A stretch of 64,000 bases of DNA from Megachile rotundata (taxonomy: Eukaryota; Arthropoda; Insecta; Hymenoptera; Megachilidae): contig NW_027473599.1 in NCBI RefSeq assembly GCF_050947335.1, forward strand, positions 62,001 through 126,000, given 5' to 3'. The position numbers and the translations under genes are program-made. Under the pieces are notes generated by a model that worked only from the letters and a program-made list of their open reading frames with translations, was not told the DNA's origin and did not search any database. Positions 26,601 to 40,995 of the stretch are shown here, piece after piece; position 1 is the first letter of the stretch; each line of letters opens with the position of its first letter.

Positions 26601-29542
26601 TCATATTATTAACCATATTATGCAGATATGATCGATAGCACGACATTTACTATACCTATTACTCTTATTATTATCAGCCTAACTCATATTATTAGACGTA
26701 TTATGCTTATATGATCGACAGAACGACAACTACTATATTTATTACACTCACTGTTATCAATCTAACTCATATTATTAACCATATTATGCAAATTTGATCG
26801 ATAGAACGACAATCACTATACATATTAGTCTTATTATTATCAACCTAACTCATATTATTAGCCATATTATGCTTAAATGATCGATAGAACGACAATTACT
26901 ATACTTATTACTCGTATTATTATCAGTCTAACTCATATTATTAACAATATTATGCTTATAATATCGATAGAACGACAATTACTACACTTATTACTCTTAT
27001 TATTATCAATCTAACTCATATTATTAGCCATATTATGCTTATATGAGCAATAGAACTACAACTACTATACTTATTACTCTTATTATTATCAATCTAACTC
27101 ATATTATTAACCATATTATGCAGATATGATCGATAGAACGACAATTACTATACTTATTACTTTTATTGTTATCAATCTAACTCATATTATTAGCCATATT
27201 ATGCTTAAATGATCGATAGAACGATAATTACTATACTTATTACTCTTATTATTATCAATCTAACTCATATTATTAGCCATATTATGCTTATATGATCGAT
27301 AGAACGACAATTACTATACTTATTACACTCACTATTATCAATCTAACTCATATTATTAACCATATTATGCAGATATGATCGATAGCACGACATTTACTAT
27401 ACCTATTACTCTTATTATTATCAGCCTAACTCATATTATTAGACGTATTATGCTTATATGATCGACAGAACGACAACTACTATATTTATTACACTCACTG
27501 TTATCAATCTAACTCATATTATTAACCATATTATGCAAATTTGATCGATAGAACGACAATCACTATACATATTAGTCTTATTATTATCAACCTAACTCAT
27601 ATTATTAGCCATATTATGCTTAAATGATCGATAGAACGACAATTACTATACTTATTACTCGTATTATTATCAATCTAACTCATATTATTAACAACATTAT
27701 GCTTATAATATCGATAGAACGACAATTACTATACTTATTACTGTTATTTTTATCAATCTAACTCATATTATTAGCCATATTATGCTTAAATGATCGATAG
27801 AACTACAATTACTATACACATTACTCTTACTATTATCAATCTAACTCATATTATTAACCACATTATGCAGATATGATCGATAGAACGAGAATTACTATAC
27901 TTACTACTCTTAGTATTATCAATCTAACTCATATTATTAGCCATATTATGCTTAAATGATCGATAGAACGACAATTACTGTACCTATTACTCTTATTATT
28001 ATTAATTTAACACATATTATTAGCCATATTATGCTTATATGATTGACAGGACGACAATTACTATACTTATTACACTCACTGTTATCAATCTAACTCATAT
28101 TATTAACCATATTATGCAAATTTGATCGATAGGACGACAATCACTAAACTCATTACTCTTATTATTATCAATCTAACGCATATTATTAGCCATATTATGC
28201 TTATATGATCGATAGAATGAGAATTACTACACTCACTACTCTTAGTATTATCACTCTAACTCATATTATTAGCCATATTATGCTTATATGATCGATAGAA
28301 CGACAATTACTATACTTATTACTCTTATTGTTATCAATCTAACTCATATTATTAGCCATATTATGCTTATATGATCGATAGAACGAGAATTACTAGACTC
28401 ATTACTCTTATTATTATCAATGTAACTCATATTATTAACCATATTATGCCGATATGATCGATAGCACGACATTTAATATCATTATTACTCTTATTATTAT
28501 GAACCTAACTCATATTATTAGCCATATTATTCTTGTATGATCGATAGAACTACAATTACTATACTCATTACTCTTATTGTTATCAACCTAACTCATATTA
28601 TTACCCATATTATGCTTATATGATCGATAGAACGACATTTACTATACTTATTACACTTCCTATTATCAATCTAACTTATATTATTGGCCATATTATGCTT
28701 ATATGAGCAATAGAACTACAACTACTATACTTATTACTCTTATTATTATCAATCTAACTCATATTATTAACCATATTATGCAGATATGATCGATAGAACG
28801 ACAATTACTATACTTATTACTTTTATTGTTATCAATCTAACTCATATTATTAGCCATATTATGCTTAAATGATCGATAGAACGATAATTACTATACTTAT
28901 TACTCTTATTATTATCAATCTAACTCATATTATTAGCCATATTATGCTTATATGATCGATAGAACGACAATTACTATACTTATTACACTCACTATTATCA
29001 ATCTAACTCATATTATTAACCATATTATGCAGATATGATCGATAGCACGACATTTACTATACCTATTACTCTTATTATTATCAGCCTAACTCATATTATT
29101 AGACGTATTATGCTTATATGATCGACAGAACGACAACTACTATATTTATTACACTCACTGTTATCAATCTAACTCATATTATTAACCATATTATGCAAAT
29201 TTGATCGATAGAACGACAATCACTATACATATTAGTCTTATTATTATCAACCTAACTCATATTATTAGCCATATTATGCTTAAATGATCGATAGAACGAC
29301 AATTACTATACTTATTACTCGTATTATTATCAATCTAACTCATATTATTAACAATATTATGCTTATAATATCGATAGAACGACAATTACTATACTTATTA
29401 CTGTTATTTTTATCAATCTAACTCATATTATTAGCCATATTATGCTTAAATGATCGATAGAACTACAATTACTATACTCATTGCTCTTATTATTATCAAT
29501 CTAACTCATATTATTAGCCATATTATGCTTATATGATCGATA
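23650..29542 (+). repeat. higher-order unit U3 (71 monomers, 5893 bp)
   Basis: Third unit. It matches U2 at 6059 bp up to about 28.69 kb and at 5893 bp afterwards (22815/28708; 23650 equivalent at 29543). The difference is a loss of two monomers at about 28.69 kb, where the ttggcc monomer runs straight into gagcaatag. Its subunits begin at 24397 and 26970. Private changes include gaactag near 25313, attagtatca near 26504, tatcagtc near 26922 and taacgcat near 28177. The tatcagtc change is useful because it recurs at 53147. Confidence 0.88.
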
Positions 29543-30538
29543 GAATGAGAATTACTATACTCACTACTCTTAGTATTATCACTCTAACTCATATTATTAG
29601 CCATATTATGCTTATATGATCGATAGAACGACAATTACTATACTTACTACTCTTATTGTTATCAATCTAACTCATATTATTAGCCATATTATGCTTAAAT
29701 GATCGATAGAACTACAATTACTATACTCATTGCTCTTATTATTATCAATCTAACTCATATTATTAGCCATATTATGCTTATATGACCGATAGAATGAGAA
29801 TTACTATACATATTACTCTTATTGTTATCAATCTAACTCATTTTATTAGCCATATTATGCTTATATGTTCGATAGAACGAGAATTACTATACTCACTACT
29901 CTTAGTATTATCAATCTAACTCATATTATTAGCCATATTATGCTTATATGATCGATAGAACGAGAATTACTATACTCACTACTCTTAGTATTATCAATCT
30001 AACTCATATTATTAGCCATATTATGCTTATATGAGCAATAGAACTACAACTACTATACTTATTACTCTTATTATTATCAATCTAACTCATATTATTAACC
30101 ATATTATGCAGATATGATCGATAGAACTACAATTACTATACTCATTACTCTTATTGTTATCAATCTAACTCATATTATTAGACATATTATGCTTATATGA
30201 TCGATAGAACGACAATTACTATACTTATTACTCTTATTATTATAAATATAACTCATATTATTAGCCATATTATGCTTATATGATCGATAGAACGAGAATT
30301 ACTATACTCACTACTCTTAGTATTATCAATCTAACTCATATTATTAGCCATATTATGCTTATATTATCGATAGAACGACAATTACTATACTTATCACTCT
30401 TATTATTATGAATCTAACTCATATTATTAGCCATATTATGCTTATATGATCGATAGAATGACAATTACTATACTTATTACTCTTATTATTATCAATCTAA
30501 CTCATATTATTAACCATATTATGCTTATATGATCGATA
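29377..30538 (+). repeat. 1162-bp source block (14 monomers) copied to 33860
   Basis: Matches 33860-35021 at 4483-bp offset, which is 54 monomers plus the one-base insertion at about 31034. It includes the rare gaccgatag variant (29784 and 34267). A third partial match is at 55.35-55.95 kb (gaccgat at 55758). A taactcatttta change near 29836 is private to this copy. Confidence 0.88.
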
Positions 30539-30953
30539 GAACGACAATTACTATACTTATTACTCTTATTATTATAAATATAACTCATATTATTAGCCAT
30601 ATTATGCTTATATGATCGATAGAACGACAATTACTATACACATTACTCTTACTATTATCAATCTAACTCATATTATTAACCACATTATGCAGATATGATC
30701 GATAGAACGAGAATTACTATACTTACTACTCTTAGTATTATCAATCTAACTCATATTATTAGCCATATTATGCTTAAATGATCGATAGAACGAGAATTAC
30801 TGTACCTATTACTCTTATTATTATTAATTTAACACATATTATTAGCCATATTATGCTTATATGATTGACAGGACGACAATTACTATACTTATTACACTCA
30901 CTGTTATCAATCTAACTCATATTATTAACCATATTATGCAAATTTGATAGATA

Positions 30954-31037
30954 GGACGACAATCACTAAACTCATTACTCTTATTATTATCAATCTAACT
31001 CATATTATTAGCCATATTATGCTTATATGATCGAATA
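30954..31037 (+). repeat. 84-bp variant monomer (one-base insertion)
   Basis: The usual gatcgatag end reads gatcgaatag, adding one a; the next monomer starts at 31038. The same insertion is at 40912-40995. These are the only two 84-bp monomers noted, and they mark two copies of the same long duplication. Confidence 0.92.
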
Positions 31038-33859
31038 GAATGAGAATTACTACACTCACTACTCTTAGTATTATCACTCTAACTCATATTATTAGCCATA
31101 TTATGCTTATATGATCGATAGAACGACAATTACTATACTTATTACTCTTATTGTTATCAATCTAACTCATATTATTAGCCATATTATGCTTATATGATCT
31201 ATAGAACGAGAATTACTATACTCATTACTCTTATTATTATCAATGTAACTCATATTACTAACCATATTATGCCGATATGATCGATAGCACGACATTTAAT
31301 ATCATTATTACTCTTATTATTATGAACCTAACTCATATTATTAGCCATATTATGCTTGTATGATCGATAGAACTACAATTACTATACTCATTACTTTTAT
31401 TGTTATCAACCTAACTCATATTATTACCCATATTATGCTTATATGATCGATAGAACGACATTTACTATACTTATTACACTTCCTATTATCAATCTAACTC
31501 ATATTATTAGCCATATTTTGCTTAAATGATCGATAGAACGACAATTACTACACTTATTACTCTTATTGTTATCAATCTAACTCATATTATTAGCCATATT
31601 ATGCTTATATGAGCAATAGAACTACAACTACTATACTTATTACTCTTATTATTATCAATCTAACTCATATTATTAACCATATTATGCAGATATGATCGAT
31701 AGAACGACAATTACTATACTTATTACTTTTATTGTTATCAATCTAACTCATATTATTAGCCATATTATGCTTAAATGATCGATAGAACGATAATTACTAT
31801 ACTTATTACTCTTATTATTATCAATCTAACTCATATTATTAGCCATATTATGCTTATATGATCGATAGAACGACAATTACTATACTTATTACACTCACTA
31901 TTATCAATCTAACTCATATTATTAACCATATTATGCAGTTATGATCGATAGCACGACATTTACTATACCTATTACGCTTATTATTATCAGCCTAACTCAT
32001 ATTATTAGACGTATTATGCTTATATGATCGACAGAACGACAACTACTATATTTATTACACTCACTGTTATCAATCTAACTCATATTATTAAACATATTAT
32101 GCAAATTTGATCGATAGAACGACAATCACTATACATATTAGTCTTATTATTATCAACCTAACTCATATTATTAGCCATATTATGCTTAAATGATCGATAG
32201 AACGACAATTACTATACTTATTACTCGTATTATTATCAATCTAACTCATATTATTAACAATATTATGCTTATAATATCGATAGAACGACAATTACTATAC
32301 TTATTACTGTTATTTTTATCAATCTAACTCATATTATTAGCCATATTATGCTTAAATGATCGATAGAACTACAATTACTATACTCATTGCTCTTATTATT
32401 ATCAATCTAACTCATATTATTAGCCATATTATGCTTATATGATCGATAGAACGAGAATTACTATACTCACTACTCTTAGTATTATCACTCTAACTCATAT
32501 TATTAGCCATATTATGCTTATATGATCGATAGAACGACAATTACTATACTTATTACTCTTATTGTTATCAATCTAACTCATATTATTAGCCATATTATGC
32601 TTAAATGATCGATAGAACTACAATTACTATACTCATTGCTCTTATTATTATCAATCTAACTCATATTATTAGCCATTTTATGCTTATATGATCGATAGAA
32701 TGAGAATTACTATACTCACTACTCTTAGTATTATCACTCTAACTCATATTATTAGCCATATTATGCTTATATGATCGATAGAACGAGAATTACTATACTC
32801 ACTACTCTTAGTATTATCAATCTAACTCATATTATTAGCCATATTATGCTTAAATGATCGATAGAACGACAATTACTATACTTATTACTCTTATTGTTAT
32901 CAATCTAACTCATATCATTAGCCATATTATGCTTATATGAGCCATAGAACGAGAATTACTATACTCACTACTCTTAGTATTATCAATCTAACTCATATTA
33001 TTAGCCATATTATGCTTATATTATCGATAGATCGACAATTACTATACATATTACTCTTATTGTTATCAATCTAACTCATATTATTAGCCATATTATGCTT
33101 AAATGATCGATAGAACGACAATTACTACACTTATTACTCTTATTATTATCAATCTAACTCATATTATTAGCCATATTATGCTTATATGAGCAATAGAACG
33201 ACAATTACTATACTTATTACTCTTATTATTATAAATATAACTCATATTATTAGCCATATTATGCTTATATGATCTATAGAACGAGAATTACTATACTCAC
33301 TACTCTTAGTATTATCAATCTAACTCATATTATTAGCCATATTATGCTTATATTATCGATAGAACGACAATTACTATACTTATCACCCTTATTATTATGA
33401 ATCTAACTCATATTATTAGCCATATTATGCTTATATGATCGATAGAATGACAATCACTATACTTATTACTCTTATTATTATCAATCTAACTCATATTATT
33501 AACCATATTATGCTTATATGATCGATAGAACGACAATTACTATACTTATTACTCTTATTATTATAAATATAACTCATATTATTAGCCATATTATGCTTAT
33601 ATGATCGATAGAACGAGAATTACTATACTCACTACTCTTAGTATTATCAATCTAACTCATATTATTAGCCATATTATGCTTAAATGATCGATAGAACGAC
33701 AATTACTATACTTATTACTCTTATTGTTATCAATCTAACTCATATCATTAGCCATATTATGTTTATATGATCCATAGAACGAGAATTACTATACTCACTA
33801 CTCTTAGTATTATCAATCTAACTCATATTATTAGCCATATTATGCTTATATTATCGATA
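31038..33859 (+). repeat. right-zone long duplication, copy 1
   Basis: Recurs at about 40996-43651 (offset 9958 bp, then 9792 bp after two monomers are missing near 42.56 kb) and at about 56.0-58.75 kb (constant offset 24894 bp). Checked markers are gatctatag at 31196/41154/56090, tatcaccctt at 33381/43173/58275, and gtttatatg at 33761/43553/58655. The offsets fit whole monomers once the 1-bp deletions and the insertion in between are counted. Confidence 0.9.
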
Positions 33860-35021
33860 GAACGACAATTACTATACTTATTACTGTTATTTTTATCAAT
33901 CTAACTCATATTATTAGCCATATTATGCTTAAATGATCGATAGAACTACAATTACTATACTCATTGCTCTTATTATTATCAATCTAACTCATATTATTAG
34001 CCATATTATGCTTATATGATCGATAGAATGAGAATTACTATACTCACTACTCTTAGTATTATCACTCTAACTCATATTATTAGCCATATTATGCTTATAT
34101 GATCGATAGAACGACAATTACTATACTTACTACTCTTATTGTTATCAATCTAACTCATATTATTAGCCATATTATGCTTAAATGATCGATAGAACTACAA
34201 TTACTATACTCATTGCTCTTATTATTATCAATCTAACTCATATTATTAGCCATATTATGCTTATATGACCGATAGAATGAGAATTACTATACATATTACT
34301 CTTATTGTTATCAATCTAACTCATATTATTAGCCATATTATGCTTATATGTTCGATAGAACGAGAATTACTATACTCACTACTCTTAGTATTATCAATCT
34401 AACTCATATTATTAGCCATATTATGCTTATATGATCGATAGAACGAGAATTACTATACTCACTACTCTTAGTATTATCAATCTAACTCATATTATTAGCC
34501 ATATTATGCTTATATGAGCAATAGAACTACAACTACTATACTTATTACTCTTATTATTATCAATCTAACTCATATTATTAACCATATTATGCAGATATGA
34601 TCGATAGAACTACAATTACTATACTCATTACTCTTATTGTTATCAATCTAACTCATATTATTAGACATATTATGCTTATATGATCGATAGAACGACAATT
34701 ACTATACTTATTACTCTTATTATTATAAATATAACTCATATTATTAGCCATATTATGCTTATATGATCGATAGAACGAGAATTACTATACTCACTACTCT
34801 TAGTATTATCAATCTAACTCATATTATTAGCCATATTATGCTTATATTATCGATAGAACGACAATTACTATACTTATCACTCTTATTATTATGAATCTAA
34901 CTCATATTATTAGCCATATTATGCTTATATGATCGATAGAATGACAATTACTATACTTATTACTCTTATTATTATCAATCTAACTCATATTATTAACCAT
35001 ATTATGCTTATATGATCGATA
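33860..35021 (+). repeat. 14-monomer block inserted by copying from 29377-30538
   Basis: Within the right-zone order this block interrupts the run that continues at 35105. The three monomers before it (33611-33859) are found again just after it (35105-35353; offset 1494 bp, 18 monomers). The equivalent place in the other copies (near 43.65 and 58.75 kb) has no such block. The end joins through a gatcgacaatt monomer (35022-35104) of mixed type. Confidence 0.85.
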
Positions 35022-35104
35022 GATCGACAATTACTATACTTATTACTGTTACTATTATCAATCTAACTCATATTATTAGCCATATTATGCTTATATGATC
35101 GATA

Positions 35105-38100
35105 GAACGAGAATTACTATACTCACTACTCTTAGTATTATCAATCTAACTCATATTATTAGCCATATTATGCTTAAATGATCGATAGAACGACAATTAC
35201 TATACTTATTACTCTTATTGTTATCAATCTAACTCATATCATTAGCCATATTATGTTTATATGATCCATAGAACGAGAATTACTATACTCACTACTCTTA
35301 GTATTATCAATCTAACTCATATTATTAGCCATATTATGCTTATATTATCGATAGATCGACAATTACTATACTTATTACTGTTACTATTATCAATCTAACT
35401 CATATTATTAGCCATATTATGCTTAAATGATCGATAGAACGACAATTACTATACTTATTACTCTTATTATTATCAATCTAACTCATATTATTATCCATAT
35501 TATGCTTATATGATCGATAGAATGAGAATTACTCTACTCACTACTCTTAGTATTATCACTCTAACTCATATTATTAGCCATATTATGCTTATATGTTCGA
35601 TAGAACGAGAATTACTATACTCACTACACTTAGTATTATCAATCTAACTCATATTATTAGCCATATTATGCTTAAATGATCGATAGAACGACAATTACTA
35701 TACTTATTACTCTTATTGTTATCAATCTAACTCATATCATTAGCCATATTATGCTTATATGATCGATAGAACGACAATTACTATACATATTACTCTTATT
35801 GTTATCAATCTAACTCATATTATTAGCCATATTATGCTTATATGTTCGATAGAACGAGAATTACTATACTCACTACACTTAGTATTATCAATCTAACTCA
35901 TATTATTAGCCATATTATGCTTAAATGATCGATAGAACGACAATTACTACACTTATTACTCTTATTATTATCAATCTAACTCATATTATTAGCCATATTA
36001 TGCTTATATGAGCAATAGAACTACAACTACTATACTTATTACTCTTATTATTATCAATCTAACTCATATTATTAACCATATTATGCAGATATGATCGATA
36101 GAACTACAATTACTATACTCATTACTCTTATTGTTATCAATCTAACTCATATTATTAGACATATTATGCTTATATGATCGATAGAACGACAATTACTATA
36201 CTTATTACTCTTATTATTATAAATATAACTCATATTATTAGCCATATTATGCTTATATGATCGATAGAACGAGAATTACTATACTCACTACTCTTAGTAT
36301 TATCAATCTAACTCATATTATTAGCCATATTATGCTTATATTATCGATAGAACGACAATTACTATACTTATCACTCTTATTATTATGAATCTAACTCATA
36401 TTATTAGCCATATTATGCTTATATGATCGATAGAATGACAATTACTATACTTATTACTCTTATTATTATCAATCTAACTCATATTATTAACCATATTATG
36501 CTTATATGATCGATAGAACGACAATTACTATACTTATTACTCTTATTATTATAAATATAACTCATATTATTAGCCATATTATGCTTATATGATCGATAGA
36601 ACGACAATTACTATACACATTACTCTTACTGTTATCAATCTAACTCATATTATTAACCACATTATGCAGATAGATCGATAGAACGAGAATTACTATACTT
36701 ACTACTCTTAGTATTATCAATCTAACTCATATTATTAGCCATATTATGCTTAAATGATCGATAGAACGACAATTACTGTACCTATTACTCTTATTATTAT
36801 TAATTTAACACATATTATTAGCCATATTATGCTTATATGATTGACAGGACGACAATTACTATACTTATTACACTCACTGTTATCAATCTAACTCATATTA
36901 TTAACCATATTATGCAAATTTGATCGATAGGACGACAATCACTAAACTCATTACTCTTATTATTATCAATCTAACTCATATTATTAGCCATATTATGCTT
37001 ATATGAGCAATAGAACTACAACTACTATACTTATTACTCTTATTATTATCAATCTAACTCATATTATTAACCATATTATGCTTAAATGATCGATAGAACG
37101 ACAATTACTACACTTATTACTCTTATTATTATCAATCTAACTCATATTATTAGCCATATTATGCTTATATGAGCAATAGAACGACAATTACTATACTTAT
37201 TACTCGTATTATTATCAATCTAACTCATATTATTAACAATATTATGCTTATAATATCGATAGAACGACAATTACTATACTTATTACTGTTATTTTTATCA
37301 ATCTAACTCATATTATTAGCCATATTATGCTTAAATGATCGATAGAACTACAATTACTATACTCATTGCTCTTATTATTATCAATCTAACTCATATTATT
37401 AGCCATATTATGCTTATATGATCGATAGAATGAGAATTACTATACTCACTACTCTTAGTATTATCACTCTAACTCATATTATTAGCCATATTATGCTTAT
37501 ATGATCGATAGAACGACAATTACTATACTTATTACTCTTATTGTTATCAATCTAACTCATATTATTAGCCATATTATGCTTAAATGATCGATAGAACTAC
37601 AATTACTATACTCATTGCTCTTATTATTATCAATCTAACTCATATTATTAGCCATATTATGCTTATATGATCGATAGAATGAGAATTACTATACTCACTA
37701 CTCTTAGTGTTATCACTCTAACTCATATTATTAGCCATATTATGCTTATATGATCGATAGAACGAGAATTACTATACTCACTACTCTTAGTATTATCAAT
37801 CTAACTCATATTATTAGCCATATTATGCTTAAATGATCGATAGAACGACAATTACTATACTTATTACTCTTATTGTTATCAATCTAACTCATATCATTAG
37901 CCATATTATGCTTATATGATCCATAGAACGAGAATTACTATACTCACTACTCTTAGTATTATCAATCTAACTCATATTATTAGCCATATTATGCTTATAT
38001 TATCGATAGATCGACAATTACTATACATATTACTCTTATTGTTATCAATCTAACTCATATTATTAGCCATATTATGCTTAAATGATCGATAGAACGACAA

Positions 38101-40911
38101 TTACTACACTTATTACTCTTATTATTATCAATCTAACTCATATTATTAGCCATATTATGCTTATATGATCGATAGAATGAGAATTACTATACTCACTACT
38201 CTTAGTATTATCACTCTAACTCATATTATTAGCCATATTATGCTTATATGATCGATAGAACGAGAATTACTATACTCACTACTCTTAGTATTATCAATCT
38301 AACTCATATTATTAGCCATATTATGCTTATATTATCGATAGAACGACAATTACTATACTTATCACTCTTATTATTATGAATCTAACTCATATTATTAGCC
38401 ATATTATGCTTATATGATCGATAGAATGACAATTACTATACTTATTACTCTTATTATTATCAATCTAACTCATATTATTAACCATATTATGCTTATATGA
38501 TCGATAGAACGACAATTACTATACTTATTACTCTTATTATTATAAATATAACTCATATTATTAGCCATATTATGCTTATATGATCGATAGAACGACAATT
38601 ACTATACACATTACTCTTACTATTATCAATCTAACTCATATTATTAACCACATTATGCAGATAGATCGATAGAACGAGAATTACTATACTTACTACTCTT
38701 ATTATTATCAATCTAACTCATATTATTAACCATATTATGCTTAAATGATCGATAGAACGACAATTACTACACTTATTACTCTTATTATTATCAATCTAAC
38801 TCATATTATTAGCCATATTATGCTTATATGAGCAATAGAACGACAATTACTATACTTATTACTCGTATTATTATCAATCTAACTCATATTATTAACAATA
38901 TTATGCTTATAATATCGATAGAACTACAATTACTATACTCATTGCTCTTATTATTATCAATCTAACTCATATTATTAGCCATATTACGCTTATATGATCG
39001 ATAGAATGAGAATTACTATACTCACTACTCTTAGTATTATCACTCTAACTCATATTATTAGCCATATTATGCTTATATGATCGATAGAACGACAATTACT
39101 ACACTTATTACTCTTATTGTTATCAATCTAACTCATATTATTAGCCATATTATGCTTAAATGATCGATAGAACTACAATTACTATACTCATTGCTCTTAT
39201 TATTATCAATCTAACTCATATTATTAGCCATATTATGCTTATATGATCGATAGAATGAGAATTACTATACTCACTACTCTTAGTATTATCACTCTAACTC
39301 ATATTATTAGCCATATTATGCTTATATGATCGATAGAACGAGAATTACTATACTCACTACTCTTAGTATTATCAATCTAACTCATATTATTAGCCATATT
39401 ATGCTTAAATGATCGATAGAACGACAATTACTATACTTATTACTCTTAGTATTATCACTCTAACTCATATTATTAGCCATATTATGCTTATATGATCGAT
39501 AGAACGACAATTACTATACATATTACTCTTATTGTTATCAATGTAACTCATATTATTAGCCATATTATGCTTATATGTTCGATAGAACGAGAATTACTAT
39601 ACTCACTACACTTAGTATTATCAATCTAACTCATATTATTAGCCATATTATGCTTAAATGATCGATAGAACGACAATTACTATACTTATTACTCTTATTG
39701 TTATCAATCTAACTCATATCATTAGCCATATTATGCTTATATGATCGATAGAACGACAATTACTATACATATTACTCTTATTGTTATCAATCTAACTCAT
39801 ATTATTAGCCATATTATGCTTATATGTTCGATAGAACGAGAATTACTATACTCACTACACTTAGTATTATCAATCTAACTCATATTATTAGCCATATTAT
39901 GCTTAAATGATCGATAGAACGACAATTACTACACTTATTACTCTTATTATTATCAATCTAACTCATATTATTAGCCATATTATGCTTATATGAGCAATAG
40001 AACTACAACTACTATACTTATTACTCTTATTATTATCAATCTAACTCATATTATTAACCATATTATGCAGATATGATCGATAGAACTACAATTACTATAC
40101 CCATTACTCTTATTGTTATCAATCTAACTCATATTATTAGACATATTATGCTTATATGATCGATAGAACGACAATTACTATACTTATTACTCTTATTATT
40201 ATAAATATAACTCATATTATTAGCCATATTATGCTTATATGATCGATAGAACGAGAATTACTATACTCACTACTCTTAGTATTATCAATCTAACTCATAT
40301 TATTAGCCATATTATGCTTATATTATCGATAGAACGACAATTACTATACTTATCACTCTTATTATTATGAATCTAACTCATATTATTAGCCATATTATGC
40401 TTATATGATCGATAGAATGACAATTACTATACTTATTACTCTTATTATTATCAATCTAACTCATATTATTAACCATATTATGCTTATATGATCGTTAGAA
40501 CGACAATTACTATACTTATTACTCTTATTATTATAAATATAACTCATATTATTAGCCATATTATGCTTATATGATCGATAGAACGACAATTACTATACAC
40601 ATTACTCTTACTGTTATCAATCTAACTCATATTATTAACCACATTATGCAGATAGATCGATAGAACGAGAATTACTATACTTACTACTCTTAGTATTATC
40701 AATCTAACTCATATTATTAGCCATATTATGCTTAAATGATCGATAGAACGACAATTACTGTACCTATTACTCTTATTATTATTAATTTAACACATATTAT
40801 TAGCCATATTATGCTTATATGATTGACAGGACGACAATTACTATACTTATTACACTCACTGTTATCAATCTAACTCATATTATTAACCATATTATGCAAA
40901 TTTGATCGATA
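35105..40911 (+). repeat. right-zone unit V1, partner of 43403 onward
   Basis: Matches 43403 onward at 8298 bp (100 monomers minus two 1-bp deletions; checked at 35255/43553, 36666/44964 and 38657/46955). After about 38.7 kb the offset becomes 8630 bp (38921/47551, 39541/48171, 40648/49278), because four monomers are missing here near 38.70 kb. Markers shared by both copies include tcaatgtaac followed by ttagcc at 39541 and 48171. Confidence 0.88.
38672..38754 (+). repeat. hybrid monomer at a four-monomer deletion
   Basis: Starts as the gaacgag/tacttactac class, then changes to ttattattatc with aaccat and a gcttaaatg end. In the partner copy (46970-47384) those two halves belong to monomers separated by the gtaccta, attagacagg-like and ggacgac monomers. 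The copy here is therefore shorter by 332 bp (4 x 83). The change of offset from 8298 to 8630 bp confirms the size. Confidence 0.85.
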
Positions 40912-40995
40912 GGACGACAATCACTAAACTCATTACTCTTATTATTATCAATCTAACTCATATTATTAGCCATATTATGCTTATATGATCGAATA
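40912..40995 (+). repeat. 84-bp variant monomer, duplicate of the one at 30954
   Basis: Carries the same inserted a (gatcgaatag). The upstream change gatagatagg near 30948 in the first copy is absent here (gatcgatagg), so that change arose after the duplication or was lost. Confidence 0.92.
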
